Assembly: GCF_014805625.2 (NCBI RefSeq)
Contig: NW_023998415.1
Span: forward strand, 9,616,341-9,680,340
Reading direction: 5' to 3'
Origin: Glossina fuscipes
Taxonomy: Eukaryota > Arthropoda > Insecta > Diptera > Glossinidae
DNA length: 64,000 bases
The notes under the pieces were generated by a model. It was given only the letters and a program-made list of their open reading frames with translations. It did no database searches and was not told the DNA's origin. Shown piece after piece: positions 49,527 to 60,960 of the stretch. The translations under genes and the position numbers were made by a program. Numbering within the stretch: the stretch's first letter is position 1; each line of letters begins with the position of its first letter.

Positions 49527-50399
49527 TAAAACGAGACTCAGTCAGTCATTTAAATGAGTTGACCTATTCATTAGGGACGGATCATCTAGATTCATAAAAT
49601 TTGTCACCGGTCGGCTTTCATCTGGCCGTAAATGTCAAAATCTGACTACGAATTATGGGTTTTTCCCATTTTTTTTTTTTTTTTTTTTTTTCTTGACTGT
49701 TAGATCTCAGAGGCAATCGATGATATGAAATCTTCCCTTTGTAGCCCGATGCAAGCTGCATAAAATATTTCATTCACTTTGCTTGAGTAATGATTTTCCA
49801 ATGCTTATAACAATTTTATTTCCCAATATAAAGAAAACGTGTTTTCTCTCCCCTTTCATATTTAAATACATTGAATTATAGTTATTTGGAAAGGTGCTTT
49901 TAATGTGATTGCAAGAGCAAAAGGAAATTTTTGCACACTTAGCCACCGCCAACGTAATGCGATTGCTTTTGTTCACTAAAGACATGTTCGTTGTGCATGG
50001 AAATGCCAAAACAAAAAAAAAAAAAAACATTTTTTTTTTTGGCACGTTTGCCATGAATTTAAGCCAAAATCCGGTGTAATTAGTTTCACATATCACCAAT
50101 ACACCTACATATTCGCAAGGCGGTAACAATTTTTTCATCATTTATTATGCATGCATATATAAAATGAACCAATATATAAGCAGGTACATACATTTAAACG
50201 CAAATATGTGTACATTTTCAAGGTATTGAGAAGTCATTTATTACTATGTAGGCCTACATGTGCGTACATGTTTATTTATATCGATGCATGGCGTATGTAA
50301 ATAATTATTTGTGCTTTCTTCTCATATCATGTGCACACAATTATAATTTATGCATGTCTTCTTCATGTGTGTGTATGAGTCAGTGCGTGCGTGTGTAAA
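49527..50399. other. AT-rich sequence, nothing recognised
   Basis: T run at 49671-49691 and an A run followed by a T run at 50010-50040. The 123-codon minus-strand frame (49770-50141) spans these runs and shows no domain. Confidence 0.45.
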
Positions 50400-50400
50400 T

Positions 50401-50432
<32 letters not shown>

Positions 50433-50522
50433 GTGAATGTATATATATGTGAATGTATATATATATTTGAATGTATATATATATATTGTGTGTGTATATA
50501 TGTTCATATGTATGTATATATT
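50400..50522 (+). repeat. TA-based minisatellite with gtgaatgtatat units
   Basis: A TA tract is followed by three or four units of the form gtgaatgtatatatat, with variable TA length, then a tgtgtgtatata end. It is a compound repeat that may vary in length between individuals. Confidence 0.85.
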
Positions 50523-50781
50523 TACATATAAGAAATTAACAATTTCATATATGCTTTGTATGCAATTATTAAAGAGTGTCGATGACAATAATGCAAACTT
50601 TTGTACGTCATAGTCAAGTTTAGTGTGTGCGTATCATCTCGCACAAGCATGGTTAGCATAAATAAATAAGTTAACCTGAATATAATTGTCCTAAGCATGT
50701 ACATGTGGATACTTGTTTAGGAATTTGATCGGATTTGACAATTAAACGCGGCACACAAACAAATAAATATATATAACATAA

Positions 50782-51200
50782 TATTGGGATCAAAAAGTAA
50801 GAACAATATTCAAGGCAAGTTGCACGGTTATATCGAATATCAGAAATATATTTTGTACCTTTATGACAGATATCTGTGTAAAATTTCACATCATAAATGT
50901 CGTGCGCGCTTGGCTTTGCTCAGCCGAAAAGGTTTTGTTTCCGAAGTGTGAATTTGTTAAGCAAAGCGGTTGCACGATGCAAATGAAACGGATCATTACG
51001 GGAAATAAGACTTGGATTTACGCGTGCAACGCGGCATGAACCGACCAAACGAGCGAATATCGTGCAAAACGTAAGCCGAGACCGAAAAAACAGCACTAAA
51101 AGTGCTCAAAAATCAAAATATTGTTAACTTGTGTTTTCTTCAAATATCGTAGTGTTGTGCACTGTGAATCCGTTCCATGAAGCCATACTGATAATATTGA
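50782..51200 (+). pseudogene. Mariner transposase relic, second subfamily
   Basis: On the + strand, MKRIITGNKTWIYACNAA (about 50980-51035) corresponds to the block KRVITGDETWVYGYDPET; the catalytic Asp of GDETW is Asn here. EYRAKRKPRPKK (about 51060-51090) matches the following SxWRxKxxPRPKKARQSRS block. VVHCESVP (51150-51175) fits VVHxEFVPxGQTVN. The sequence starts at about 50782 with attgggatcaaaaagtaag, which resembles the start of the relic at 52744, so it may be the 5' terminal repeat of the family. Only the part around the first catalytic residue is recognisable. Inactive. Confidence 0.72.
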
Positions 51201-52743
51201 ATATTATTGAAGTGTTTTTAATTGAAGTCTTGAGAGGAAAAATTAAATTGATCTTATGTTTCGATCACAGTATAAAGCAGTTATTAAACATTATTTTCTT
51301 CTCCAGCCGATCATTAAACTTATGGTTTAAGTTTTTTCAATTTATTGCGCAGCACTCTGTTCACATCAAGGAAACGTGTCGTTAAATTCTGGTCCGAAGA
51401 GAAAAGGATGTAGAGTAAGAAAAAAGCGACTAATTATTGTTTATTAATTCCTCAAAACGAATGTTCAAAATCTTTTCTTCACAACACTGCAGACGCCCGC
51501 TGAGTGGCTGATCAAAAAAAAAAAACAAAAAGAAACAAGAAAACGCATTTACAATTAACCGTCAGCCGAGTTCAAAGTACTCTAACATATTATTCCGCAT
51601 CTTGAAACGTCGAAACCATCGCTCTCACGTATCTTGATATATGCTATATGTTAACCGTAGATTAAAAACAGAATGTTAATGCTATTCGCGATTGTTCGTT
51701 ACTTTGTGTAAATTTCCACATACTGAACATAGTCGAATAATGCTATGCTATGCTACATTCGCTTTATTTTTTCACTTGTGCACTTACGCATTTCATACTT
51801 ACACACGTGGCATAACATAGTTAGAAATCTTACGATCAGTTCAGAAGAGTCATTAAATTAAGCAAAGATAAACAAATAAACTCGAAGAAGAAAAGAAAGC
51901 TTTTGCAGATCTCTATCCAACGCCTCAATATGATAACGGATTGACGTAAAGTGATTCTGTATCTGCAAGTGATTCTATGATTGAGCAGATCGCATATACG
52001 CATAAGCGCTTTCTTCGCTTGGGGAAACTGATAAATCTAAAGTCATGTTCGTTAGCTTGCATAAGAAGCGTAAACTTTTATAAAAATTGTTAGCCATTAG
52101 TCAATCTGATAAATGCTCAAATCTATGATAATTAAATTGACTTATGCTGCATTAAAATTTACAATTAAATATCTACTGTCAACTTTGGAGATAAAGCGAA
52201 AGTGTAACTAGTCCGGCATGGAGACGAGAATAACTATATATACATATATAGCTGTACTCATATTCTGATTGGACTTGCAATATAAACCGGCCTGTTGCAA
52301 TGCACTTCATTTTATGATATAAAGGATACCAGGACTACGATAGAAGAATATCACTGCATGATTGCTGCATGCACAGCTAACCATCTTACCATACCATACC
52401 AACCATAAGGACAAGTAATCAACTCTCATATGTTAGCTATTTTGCTAAATGCTGTTATTTTCGAATTTTTAGAAAATCTAAAGAATTCCTGACTGAAAAG
52501 GCTAGAAGGCTTTCCCATTCCATTCCTTATTCAGTTTTCAAAATAAAATTCTTTTTCTGTTTTCATGAGTTTCGCAGTTAAATGGCTTAACGAATTCGTT
52601 AACTTGTTTTTACGATTGATTTTTGATTAAATAATTTTCTAGTCAGACCAGATAATTAGATGCAATTATAGATGAGTAGAATTATGCGTTGGCTATATGC
52701 TGAAAACCATTCCGGTAATATATATGTAAATTCTATCATAAAT
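51201..52743. other. AT-rich sequence, mostly unidentified
   Basis: The first 200 bases may include further decayed mariner sequence (an 84-codon frame at 51131-51385 has no clear domain). Contains the A run 51512-51524. No gene recognised. Confidence 0.4.
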
Positions 52744-53330
52744 ATTATGGTGATCAGAAATTAAGACCAATTTATTTATTTTTTTTTTTTAAATCGATTT
52801 GTTATTCAAAATCTATTTCGTCAGTAATCGCCAGCAGACACGATACACTTATGCCAATGTTTATTTTTTCCCTATTCTCGAAACAGTTATTATAGTCGTT
52901 TTCCGGAAAAGCCTTCAAAGCTTTCTGCGATTCATCTTATAAATAAGCAGAAGTCACATGGGACTAAATCAGGGAATTGCGATGGAACGATATGGGTTCA
53001 AATTTGAACTCTCTGAATTTGAGCACCGAATCATTGCTCTGTTCAATGTGAATTTTACCGAAGCAAAAGTTGATGGTCGTCCAGGATGCTTTTCGTCTTC
53101 AACTCATTCTCTGTCTTCTTTACACTATTTATACCACTTGTAAATATCTTTATGCAACAAAATCTGCAGATCGAAAGCACTCTTCATTTTCAACATTGTA
53201 CACGATTTTGCGCAAAAAATTTTATTTCGCAAATAAAACTGAATGCGACCCTTCTGTGTTTCCCAAAATCACATATCGTAAAAATAGGAAAAAATAAGTT
53301 TTGCGTCATATAAAATCAATTGCATGTTGA
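52744..53330 (-). pseudogene. Internally deleted mariner relic
   Basis: Read on the minus strand: an N-terminal part with YKWYK and KHPGRPST (53095-53066), matching VYEWYKRFKxGRxxVEDDxRPGRPST. Then, after only about 150 bases, comes KAFPENDYNNCFENREK (52920-52870), matching LKAIPxNxYKKCFEDWIKRW near the C terminus, followed by SCLLAITDEIDFE, the usual end (CIxxxGDYFExDxI). The catalytic core of roughly 200 codons is missing, so this is a short non-autonomous derivative. The end at 52744 (tatggtgatcagaaattaag) resembles the start of the relic at 50782, so both belong to one family. Confidence 0.72.
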
Positions 53331-53942
53331 AACACTAATGTCGTTTATGATGTGAATTTTTGGCGCAGAAAGCAAAAGAAGGAAACAAATTTCTGATATA
53401 TGCTATACCTAAGCAATTAAAATTATACTTGAATAGCGGTTTTAATTTTTGTTTTTGTCATTAGATTACATTCTTTCTTGGGCAACCTAGGGAGATTTCA
53501 ATGAAATTTGAAAGAAAATCTCACGATTTAATAGAACAAATGCACCATTAATTAATTAATTTAATTACTATTCAATTAAATTTTGCCTTGTCTGGTATTC
53601 TATTATACATGTGCAAATATATAAAAGCCGTTCACGATGCTTACGCGCTATGAGTTGTTTTGTAAAATTATTATCTATCTACCATAGGTATGTATGTAAA
53701 TTTATCAAAGTCATATCTACTTATATAAGCAATATTTCGTCTGACTCCTAGCATATGTATAAATAAATAAATACGTATTTTATTCTCAAGAAATTAAGTA
53801 AATTACTGCCATAATTATGTCAAAATTTAAGAGAAAAAAAAAAAATCTGTCAACCAAAGTCGTCTCTACTAGTCTTACGAATATATTGGCTCCTCCATTT
53901 TGACTGAGATTTTCATTTGAATTTACTTACCAACTTATAGTA
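53331..53942. other. AT-rich sequence, nothing recognised
   Basis: No recognisable element. An A run lies at about 53835-53846. Confidence 0.45.
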
Positions 53943-54329
53943 GAATAAGCGATTCAGAATCATTTTCCGAATATATTTAAGCACCTCTGTCCATCCATAC
54001 GTCCGATATCTATCCATGTATTTTGCTTTCAAGCCGCTGGTCACAAATTTCGAGGGATCTCACTAAAATTGCCTAGACTGCTGTATTTAGGTATAAGATC
54101 CAACTCTATTTAAAACTTATTGGATCGGACTAATATGCTAAATTCTCCGCATAAAAAAACCTTACATGAAACAAGTGAAAATATTATAGTGAATCAGAGC
54201 CCACCATTAAATGCTCAACGCCACTTCGCTCAATATAGTTATTTATATAACGACTTTTGAAACAACAACATCATTTGATGCTTGGACCAAAAAACCCATC
54301 AATCTATCAAATATAATCAAAATATATTA

Positions 54330-54538
54330 AAAATTACCGTCTGAAGATTGAACGTAAGAGTACAAAACTGATCGGCAGACAAACAAACTTGAATCGATTG
54401 AAAAAGTGATTAAGCAAATGATTCTGAATCGGTGGCATAATAAAAGGTGAGCCTATCTCAGGTTCTTTCGGGTGTTGTATACATCCGTGCAAACGATGTA
54501 TGCTTTGATACCATAAGTGCTGTGGGGTATAAAAAATT
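54330..54538 (+). repeat. Family B right-hand fragment inside duplication copy 1
   Basis: Motif order: cggcagacaaacaaacttga, gattctgaatcggtggcata, ttcgggtgttgtatacatcc, then the terminus gtgctgtggggtataaaaaa. It is absent from copy 2 of the duplication. Confidence 0.6.
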
Positions 54539-55180
54539 GCTTGTCAAGAAAAAAACTTTTCCATTTATAATATTTACAGTCAAAAATCGAGTTGTAATGT
54601 TTTGGCGGCCCAAGAGAATGGTGCAAATGTGGTTTCAATCCTATCATTATACCTTTTGTAGGTCAACAAGGTTTAATTTTCAGTATTATTGATGAAAGTT
54701 GATGCGAAACAATCATCTCATATATAAATTTGGTATACTTGAACATAGGCCTGGTCTTCGGAACCCCGCTCGTAACGGCTATCATAAAATGGAAGCTCTT
54801 CTACGACAACAATATGTAATCTTTGACATTTTATGGCGAAATTAGATGCGAACCAAGCCAGTCTCAAATCTATAAAAATTTTCCAACTAATTCTCAAAAT
54901 ATACCACAAAATATATGGAAGCCCCTCCGTTCTGCGGTTCCGAAAGTAAACGTAAATAAAACTCACATATGGCTTGGATTTGGATAAAAAAATTTTTAAA
55001 ATAGTGTTTGGATCTTGGCATTATTTGCGGATAGTACATGCATGGTTGCATAACGAAAAGAAATTGAGAAATCATATTCCGAAAGCAGTGGATTTACAAT
55101 TACGTTTCGTGCAAGTCGAATGAAGTTCATATGTGATTAATCGACTTTGTAAATATGGTTTACACTTTACGGAATAACTT

Positions 55181-55411
55181 TTGGGTGTGGTTTGTGGATT
55201 GAATGTGAAGATGGCATTCCCCCTCAATCCAAAATGCTACAAAAACATGATTACTGGTTTTTTTCGGCACAAAGTAGATGATTTCGGTTTAGGCGATGTG
55301 TTACTTTGGCAAGATGTTACAATATGCCCTATAACTCGTGGCACCATCAGTTTATTACGAGAAATGTTCAACGGCCAAGCAATCTCCAAAAATATCTATC
55401 CGCATGAGTAG
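55181..55411 (+). pseudogene. Mariner-like transposase fragment (76 codons), copy 1
   Basis: Residues 19-44 (CYKNMITGFF, then KVDDFGLGD, then VLLWQ) and 45-71 (DVTICP, GTISLLREMFNGQAISKN) match the family segment RYxxMITxFFxPxxxxxGxxDxWFQQDGATCHTAxxTIxLLxxxFPGRVISR of Tc1/mariner-type transposases common in insects. Asp45 is in the position of the second catalytic Asp, but QQDGATCHT has become WQDVTICPI. The N-terminal part (GVVCGLNVKMAFPLN) is fused across a deletion. The frame ends in NIYPHE and a stop that come from the SINE remnant joined at this point. The third catalytic residue is absent. No host function is indicated. Confidence 0.7.
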
Positions 55412-55465
55412 CCCAGTAGCCAATAAAAGATCGCGACTAACAACTTAATCTCAAGTATGATAGAG
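55399..55465 (+). repeat. SINE remnant at the end of duplication copy 1
   Basis: atccgcatgagtagcccagt matches the SINE head atccgcctgagtggccgagt. The block gatcgcgactaacaacttaa and then tctcaagtatgatagag follow; about seven bases of box B are missing. The stop codon of the transposase frame (gag-tag) lies inside the box A region. Confidence 0.65.
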
Positions 55466-57876
55466 TATTCAATACAGGCGAGCATATGATCCAATACATA
55501 GACAGTTAACAATTAAGTATCTATGTGAGATCGCGACAAATAACTTACGTCACATACCTTCAAAACACTTTCTACTTTCATGGTATGTGTGTTTTGGAGC
55601 GTTACCTTACTACTCGAACTTGCCTTACCTACGAACTCTTAATAACCTCTTTATCTATATTATGAAGGGAAACTGTCAAAAATTCGTGATCGAGGGTGGA
55701 ATTTTTACAAAATTCTAAAGCGTAAAATCATGTTTACCAATTAGTTCCTATTACAAAAATATTTTATTGATGATCCGATATTACTTTCTTTTGTATTACC
55801 CGTCTTATCTGCGCAATTGTGTTTTAAGCCTATATACATATATACAATGCTTACATACTAAACAATAGTGACTTTGAAAGAATAAGTTTTTCAAAAAGCC
55901 TACACGGATCGAGAGAAGAACTAGTACGAGTTTACTCCGGGCACAAAGAATTACGCATCACAGAACTAAGAAAAGTTCATGTATATTGCAGCACAGAGCA
56001 TTTACATTATTGATGAACATTCTATCGCCGGGTAGAAGTAGTGTCTTGTTGTTTTCGCTGTCTGGATCTAACACTTAATATCGCAATGATGCGACATTAG
56101 AAATAAGATCTAGTTTTAGTATGAAGTCTGAAGTAAAAGAAAGGCTATAAATGCATATTTCATTGCTTTATTCATGAAACTAGGCGGAGCATAAAAAGTT
56201 GGTTAGTGGGAGTTTAACGAACGCTTTCTGATACTGAAACAATTAAACCTTAAGTAAATATCAAGTAAATGCATTTTATTTAATTTAATTTGCATCAATA
56301 TAATACTATATCCTCTTATTCTTCTTCTTATCTATCTTTCTTTTTATGAATATTTTGAACATAATTAAAAATAATATTCATTTGCCTTTTAGTCGTATCT
56401 ATATATGCAAGTAAGTAAGCGTAAGCGTAAGCGTAAGCGTATGGGTATGTTTGTCGAAATGGTACGCTTTTGACAACACTTTATGAAATATTATATACAA
56501 AAATTATGTTTTCTCTGCTCTTTATACAAAAATGTAGCCAGAGGCTGTGCAACATTGAACAAAAAAAAAAAAAAAAAAAAAAAAAAAATTAAAAAAAAAA
56601 ATAAGAAAAAAGAAAAACGCAAAAGAGAAAAAAAGCTGAGAATCTATCCAAAGCGCAATTCATTGCAAAGGCTATATAAATGGGCAAAGAAAATAAATGC
56701 GAAAGCAGAAAGAAGAAAAATAACTAAAGGGACATAGACGAAATTATGTAGCAGCATCGTAGAAATATGATATAAGATGAGAGATTGGTTGAACATTTTT
56801 ATAGTCTCTCAAAAGATTTCATAACGTAAGAGTGTTTGTGCGACGCTAGACGCTTAAGGCTAGAAACAGTATAAAATTTCAGCAGCATTTTAAAAGTCCT
56901 TTGCATGCATTTCGTTTCATTTCATCACAATTTTCATAACAACGAAAAAAATATATGTGAATGAAATCCACAAGCAATTCATAATCGAGTTTCGTCTTTT
57001 GTTCGTTCTCTTGTTCTGCAGCTTTTCTCTGCCTTTCTGCATTTCATCTTCCATTTTCTTTTCTCTAATGATGACAAATGCAAAACTTGTAATGACATGT
57101 TGAGCTTCTATACCCTACACCATTTACGTTACAGGCAATATTCAGTTTACGCGAATATATGTATATGTGTAATGCACAGCAGAACCTTTTATTATATCGA
57201 TTCATTTTCACATAATTTGATGCATCGCCGTCCTTTATCCCAAACAGAAATCTTCCCATTCCCCATTCCTCGTCATATATATTACGTCTTAATTTAGAGA
57301 AACAGTTATAAGAATAAAAAAAAAAACGCATTTTTTCAAATTTTATCGCAAAAAAATCGCTAAGTAATAGTATCTTAGCGCGCTAAAGTGTGTAATGTAA
57401 AAATAATTGCATTGAGCGGGCAAGTTGTTTGAAATCCCTTCCAGATCGTGCATCTGCCCTTTATTAATATGATAATGAGAATCATTTTGTAATAGCAATT
57501 TATCGTCAGAATGGATTGTAATAAGTTTGAATCACATAAGTATATTTTTCAAATCCTATACCAGATAAGGAAATCAAATTCCGTCCGACATCATGAACGG
57601 CAATATTACTTTATACGGCAATAAAATGCAAAATACTTGATGAAATTAAATCTGGTCAATATGCACCATGTGCGTTCACGTTTACGAGTTCACTCTCATA
57701 TATATATATATATATATATGGGAGCTACCGTGAAGAGTATGATTTTACATGAAAACAAGATATAATTTTTGATATTTCATTACGAAAATCAACGAATGAT
57801 TGTATTAAGCGAATGCTGGAGCAGTGTGCTGAACAGTCGGCCTTGCCTAATTATTTTTGTATATTTTTAATTGTTT
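55466..57876. other. AT-rich sequence, nothing recognised
   Basis: Contains a GTAAGC tract (56411-56441) and a long A run (56561-56600). No transposon protein or exon was recognised; the 84-codon Lys-rich frame at 56483-56737 is the A run translated. TA tract at 57698-57719. Confidence 0.5.
56411..56441 (+). repeat. GTAAGC hexanucleotide tract
   Basis: About five units of gtaagc/gtaagt. Because gtaag is also a 5' splice-site core, this tract could confuse splice-site prediction. Confidence 0.9.
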
Positions 57877-57976
57877 NNNNNNNNNNNNNNNNNNNNNNNN
57901 NNNNNNNNNNNNNNNNNNNNNNNNNNNNNNNNNNNNNNNNNNNNNNNNNNNNNNNNNNNNNNNNNNNNNNNNNNNN
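57877..57976. other. Assembly gap of exactly 100 N
   Basis: One hundred N bases, the usual placeholder for a gap of unknown size. It lies between the two copies of the segmental duplication. The 101-codon frame that reads through it is not real. Confidence 1.
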
Positions 57977-58600
57977 TAGTATTATTTATTTAGATTTTTT
58001 AAAGGCTGATCTAAAAATTAATCTAATTTTACATTTTTTGTTTCCTTTTGTTAAACATTGTAACGTATTTAGGTCTTATCAGAGCATAAAAAAAATCAAC
58101 GCAAAGGCATGTTACTGATATTTGGGAAGTGAAATAAAAAACAACGACGACAAAGATGTTCAGAATATTTCCGTAGGCGACAATGACACGAATGCTGCGG
58201 CAATTTCACTTTTGTTTTATTATTGTTGTACGTAATGTTTCTTTTTTTTTTTGTTTTTTTTTTTCCTGTTATTGCTCTTGCTTTGTTTGTTGTTTTTGTT
58301 GTTATTACTATTATTATTATTATTATCATTATCATTATTATTATTGTTGTTGTGGTTGTTGTTGTTGCTTTTGTAGCTTCCTGTTGTTAATTAATTTCAT
58401 GTACCTCTCAGCATAATTGTACTATTTTAGCACTTTCCATGAACGACATTAAAAACTCTCTACGGAAATCCGAATAAATGAATACTTTTCTTTTTTTGTG
58501 CTCAGTAATTAATTGTGAGTGTGTATGTGGTCAGAAATTTTATACATACATATAATAAAAAGTAAATAAAAAAAGCAAGTGAAAAGTGAAAATGTAATAG
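57977..58600. other. Simple-sequence stretch after the gap
   Basis: Contains T-rich patches (58241-58264) and a compound ATT/GTT tract (58299-58376). Nothing else recognised. Confidence 0.55.
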
Positions 58601-59340
58601 TCGGGCGAAGCCATTAAATATCCTACACCCTAGCATACCCGAATGCAATTTTTCATTTATTTTCGTGATGAGAGACCAAAAAATTAAACTTTCTTTCTAT
58701 GTAAAAGCATACTTTTCATGAAAGTGCATACGCGGGAGATGCGGGTCAAGACTGCCGACTGACGTGATTTAAATTTAAATAATTTCATTTCTCTATCAAG
58801 GATCTTACTATGCTTTGCCAATTTTTCTCGTCCAGCATTAAAAACTTCGAATAAACGCTTGCTTCTCATAAGCAGCCTTATGCAGAATGTGATTTAGAGA
58901 ATTACGAATCATTCATATTCCCAGCGAAATATTACATTTCATGAACACGCTTATATGGGGGATGATTCAAAAAATTCACCCATCACATTCAAATTTGTTG
59001 CCTCAATCAAATGTAGCGATATATTAACATTTAACGACTGCTGTTTATCAATTATGAAAATTGCTATATTTCTCTTATAACCACTAGGTCAACGTAAGGC
59101 GTTATATGCGAACTGGTCGCAGAGATTGTCCTATCCAAACCATTTTTAATAGCGTTCATTCTTGAGCCGAACCCGTAAATTGAACGCGAAAATACTTGGG
59201 CAGACAGGCAAGCTTAAAATGGATCTGAATCGATGAGATAGATCTATGTAAAATCTTCCTGGATGTTATACATGCATACTCCATGAATACACTAACTTAA
59301 CATAACGTATCCCGCCCAGTAGTGTGGGGTAGAAAAAATA
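58601..59340 (+). repeat. Family B element, near full length
   Basis: Left end tcgggcgaagccattaaata followed by tcctacaccctagcataccc, matching 821-870. Right end cgcccagtagtgtggggtag followed by an A-rich terminus, matching the other copies. The gggcagacaggcaagcttaa stutter is near 59200. The length is about 740 bases. No protein is encoded; the 61-codon minus frame at 58684-58869 has no known domain. With the 821-1460 copy it defines both ends of the family. Confidence 0.65.
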
Positions 59341-59393
59341 AAAAAAGTATGTGTTTGTATCCTTCCCTAGTCTCCTATATACATTGTATATAT

Positions 59394-59434
<41 letters not shown>

Positions 59435-59920
59435 TTCAGGACTATTAGTTTACTTCTCGATTATTTTGTTTTATTGAAACTTTCCAACTTCAATGTGACG
59501 TGAACGTGACTTTGTGATGCGGCACGTTTCTTAGAACGTTGGGAAGTAGAACATACACAATACCAAACGGTATATACTTGCATTTAATTTTCGAGCTCGC
59601 TAGCTTTGTTTCCATTTCTGCTTGCCACAGAAGATGTATTGCATTTGCATTATATGCTTGTAAGGCATTTAAGTATGGTCCATATATACTGGATCAACGT
59701 TCATAGGAGAATCAGTATGGCGACGCAACTGTTCACTGTCTATACTTTATCTGGATCTAAGGAGTCGGCTATAGATTTTATATTTTTATTGTCGTCACCC
59801 TTCCTTCTTATTCAATTTCTATGTAACGCGCTTCACTTTTGGATTTTCAGTTTTTAAGAGAAGATTCCCTTTTATATCCTACGGGAACACTTGTAGTATC
59901 AAGTCTATTACTAAATAAAA
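59341..59920. other. Unassigned stretch before duplication copy 2
   Basis: Contains a TA tract (59398-59426). The 83-codon frame at 59606-59857 is hydrophobic at its end but has no recognisable domain. Confidence 0.45.
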
Positions 59921-60267
59921 GAATAAGCAATTCAGAATCATTTTCCGAATATATTTAAGCACCTCTGTCCATCCTTACCTCCGATATCTATCCATGTATT
60001 TTGCTTTCAAGCCGCTGGTCACAAATTTCGAGGGATCTCACTAAAATTTCCCAGACTGATGTATTTAGGTATATGATCCAACTCTATTTAAAACTTATTG
60101 GATCGAACTAGTATGCTAACTTCTCCGCATAAAAAAACCTTACATGAAACAAGTGAAAATATTATAGTGGACCAGAGCCCACCATTAAATGCTCAACACC
60201 ACTTCGCTCAATATAGTCATTTATATAACGACTTTTGAAACAACAACATCATCAGTCTATCAAATAT

Positions 60268-60355
60268 CATATGTGATTAATCAACTTCGTAAATAAGGAT
60301 TACACTTTACAGAATAACTTTTGGGTGTGGTTTGTGGATTGAATGTGAAGATGGC
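60268..60355 (+). repeat. 88-base displaced duplicate within copy 2
   Basis: Runs from catatgtgattaatcaactt to gaatgtgaagatggc and repeats 60677-60764 with about two differences. Both share the variants aaataagg and acagaataac that copy 1 lacks (aaatatgg, acggaataac), so the segment was copied within the copy 2 lineage. Confidence 0.92.
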
Positions 60356-60676
60356 AACAATATGTAATCTTTGACATTTTATGGCGAAATTAGATGCGAA
60401 CCAAGCCAGTCTCAAATCTATAAAAATTTTCCAACTAATTCTCAAAATATACCACAAAATATATGGAAGCCCCTCCGTTCTGCGGTTCCGAAAGTAAACG
60501 TAAATAAAACTCACATATGGCTTGGATTTGGAAAAAAAATTTTTTAAAATAGTGTTTGGATCTTGGCATTATTTGCGGATAGTACATGCACGGTTGCATA
60601 ACGATTTCATAATTGTGAAATCATATTCCGAAAGCAGTGGATTTACGATTACGTTTCGTGCAAGTCGAATGAAGTT

Positions 60677-60764
60677 CATATGTGATTAATCGACTTTGTA
60701 AATAAGGATTACACTTTACAGAATAACTTTTGGGTGTGGTTTGTGGATTGAATGTGAAGATGGC
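60677..60764 (+). repeat. Source segment of the 88-base duplicate
   Basis: Same 88 bases as 60268-60355, here in the original context leading into the transposase fragment frame; equals 55128-55215 in copy 1. Confidence 0.92.
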
Positions 60765-60960
60765 ATTCCCCCTCAATCCAAAATGCTACAAAAACATGAT
60801 TACTGGTTTTTTTCGGCACAAAGTAGATGATTTCGGTTTAGGCGATGTGTTACTTTGGCAAGATGTTACAATATGTCCTAGAACTCGTGGCACCATCAGT
60901 TTATTACGAGAAATGTTCAACGGCCAAGCAATCTCCAAAAATATCTATCCGCATGAGTAG
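60730..60960 (+). pseudogene. Mariner-like transposase fragment (76 codons), copy 2
   Basis: Identical to the fragment at 55181-55411 except that residue 51 is Arg instead of Ile, with one further silent base change. The same family blocks (KNMITGFF, GLGDVLLWQD, TISLLREMFNGQAISKN) are present and it ends in the same SINE-derived NIYPHE and stop. The frame survived in both copies, but with only 2 changes in 231 bases this is expected from recent duplication and does not by itself show selection. Confidence 0.7.

Larger units (their letters stand above)
53943..55465 (+). repeat. Segmental duplication, copy 1 (longer)
   Basis: The blocks 53943-54275, 54808-55465 and their order recur at 59921-61014. 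The first 330 bases differ at roughly 15 positions and the last 230 (the open frame) at 2. Relative to copy 2, this copy has about 530 additional bases (54276-54807), which include a family B fragment. It contains a mariner-like transposase fragment and ends inside a SINE remnant. The start (ctctgtccatccatacgtcc) looks like another dispersed fly repeat. Confidence 0.9.

Noticed and set aside
54718..54966. 82-codon minus-strand frame repeated at 60281-60514
   Set aside because: The repetition is explained by the segmental duplication; the + strand fits the order of the transposon relic better and no protein match was seen on the minus strand.
56411..56441. Row of gtaag motifs as a cluster of 5' splice sites
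   Set aside because: It is a hexanucleotide repeat and no exon is visible upstream.
57813..58118. 101-codon frame with unknown residues
   Set aside because: It reads through the 100-N assembly gap.
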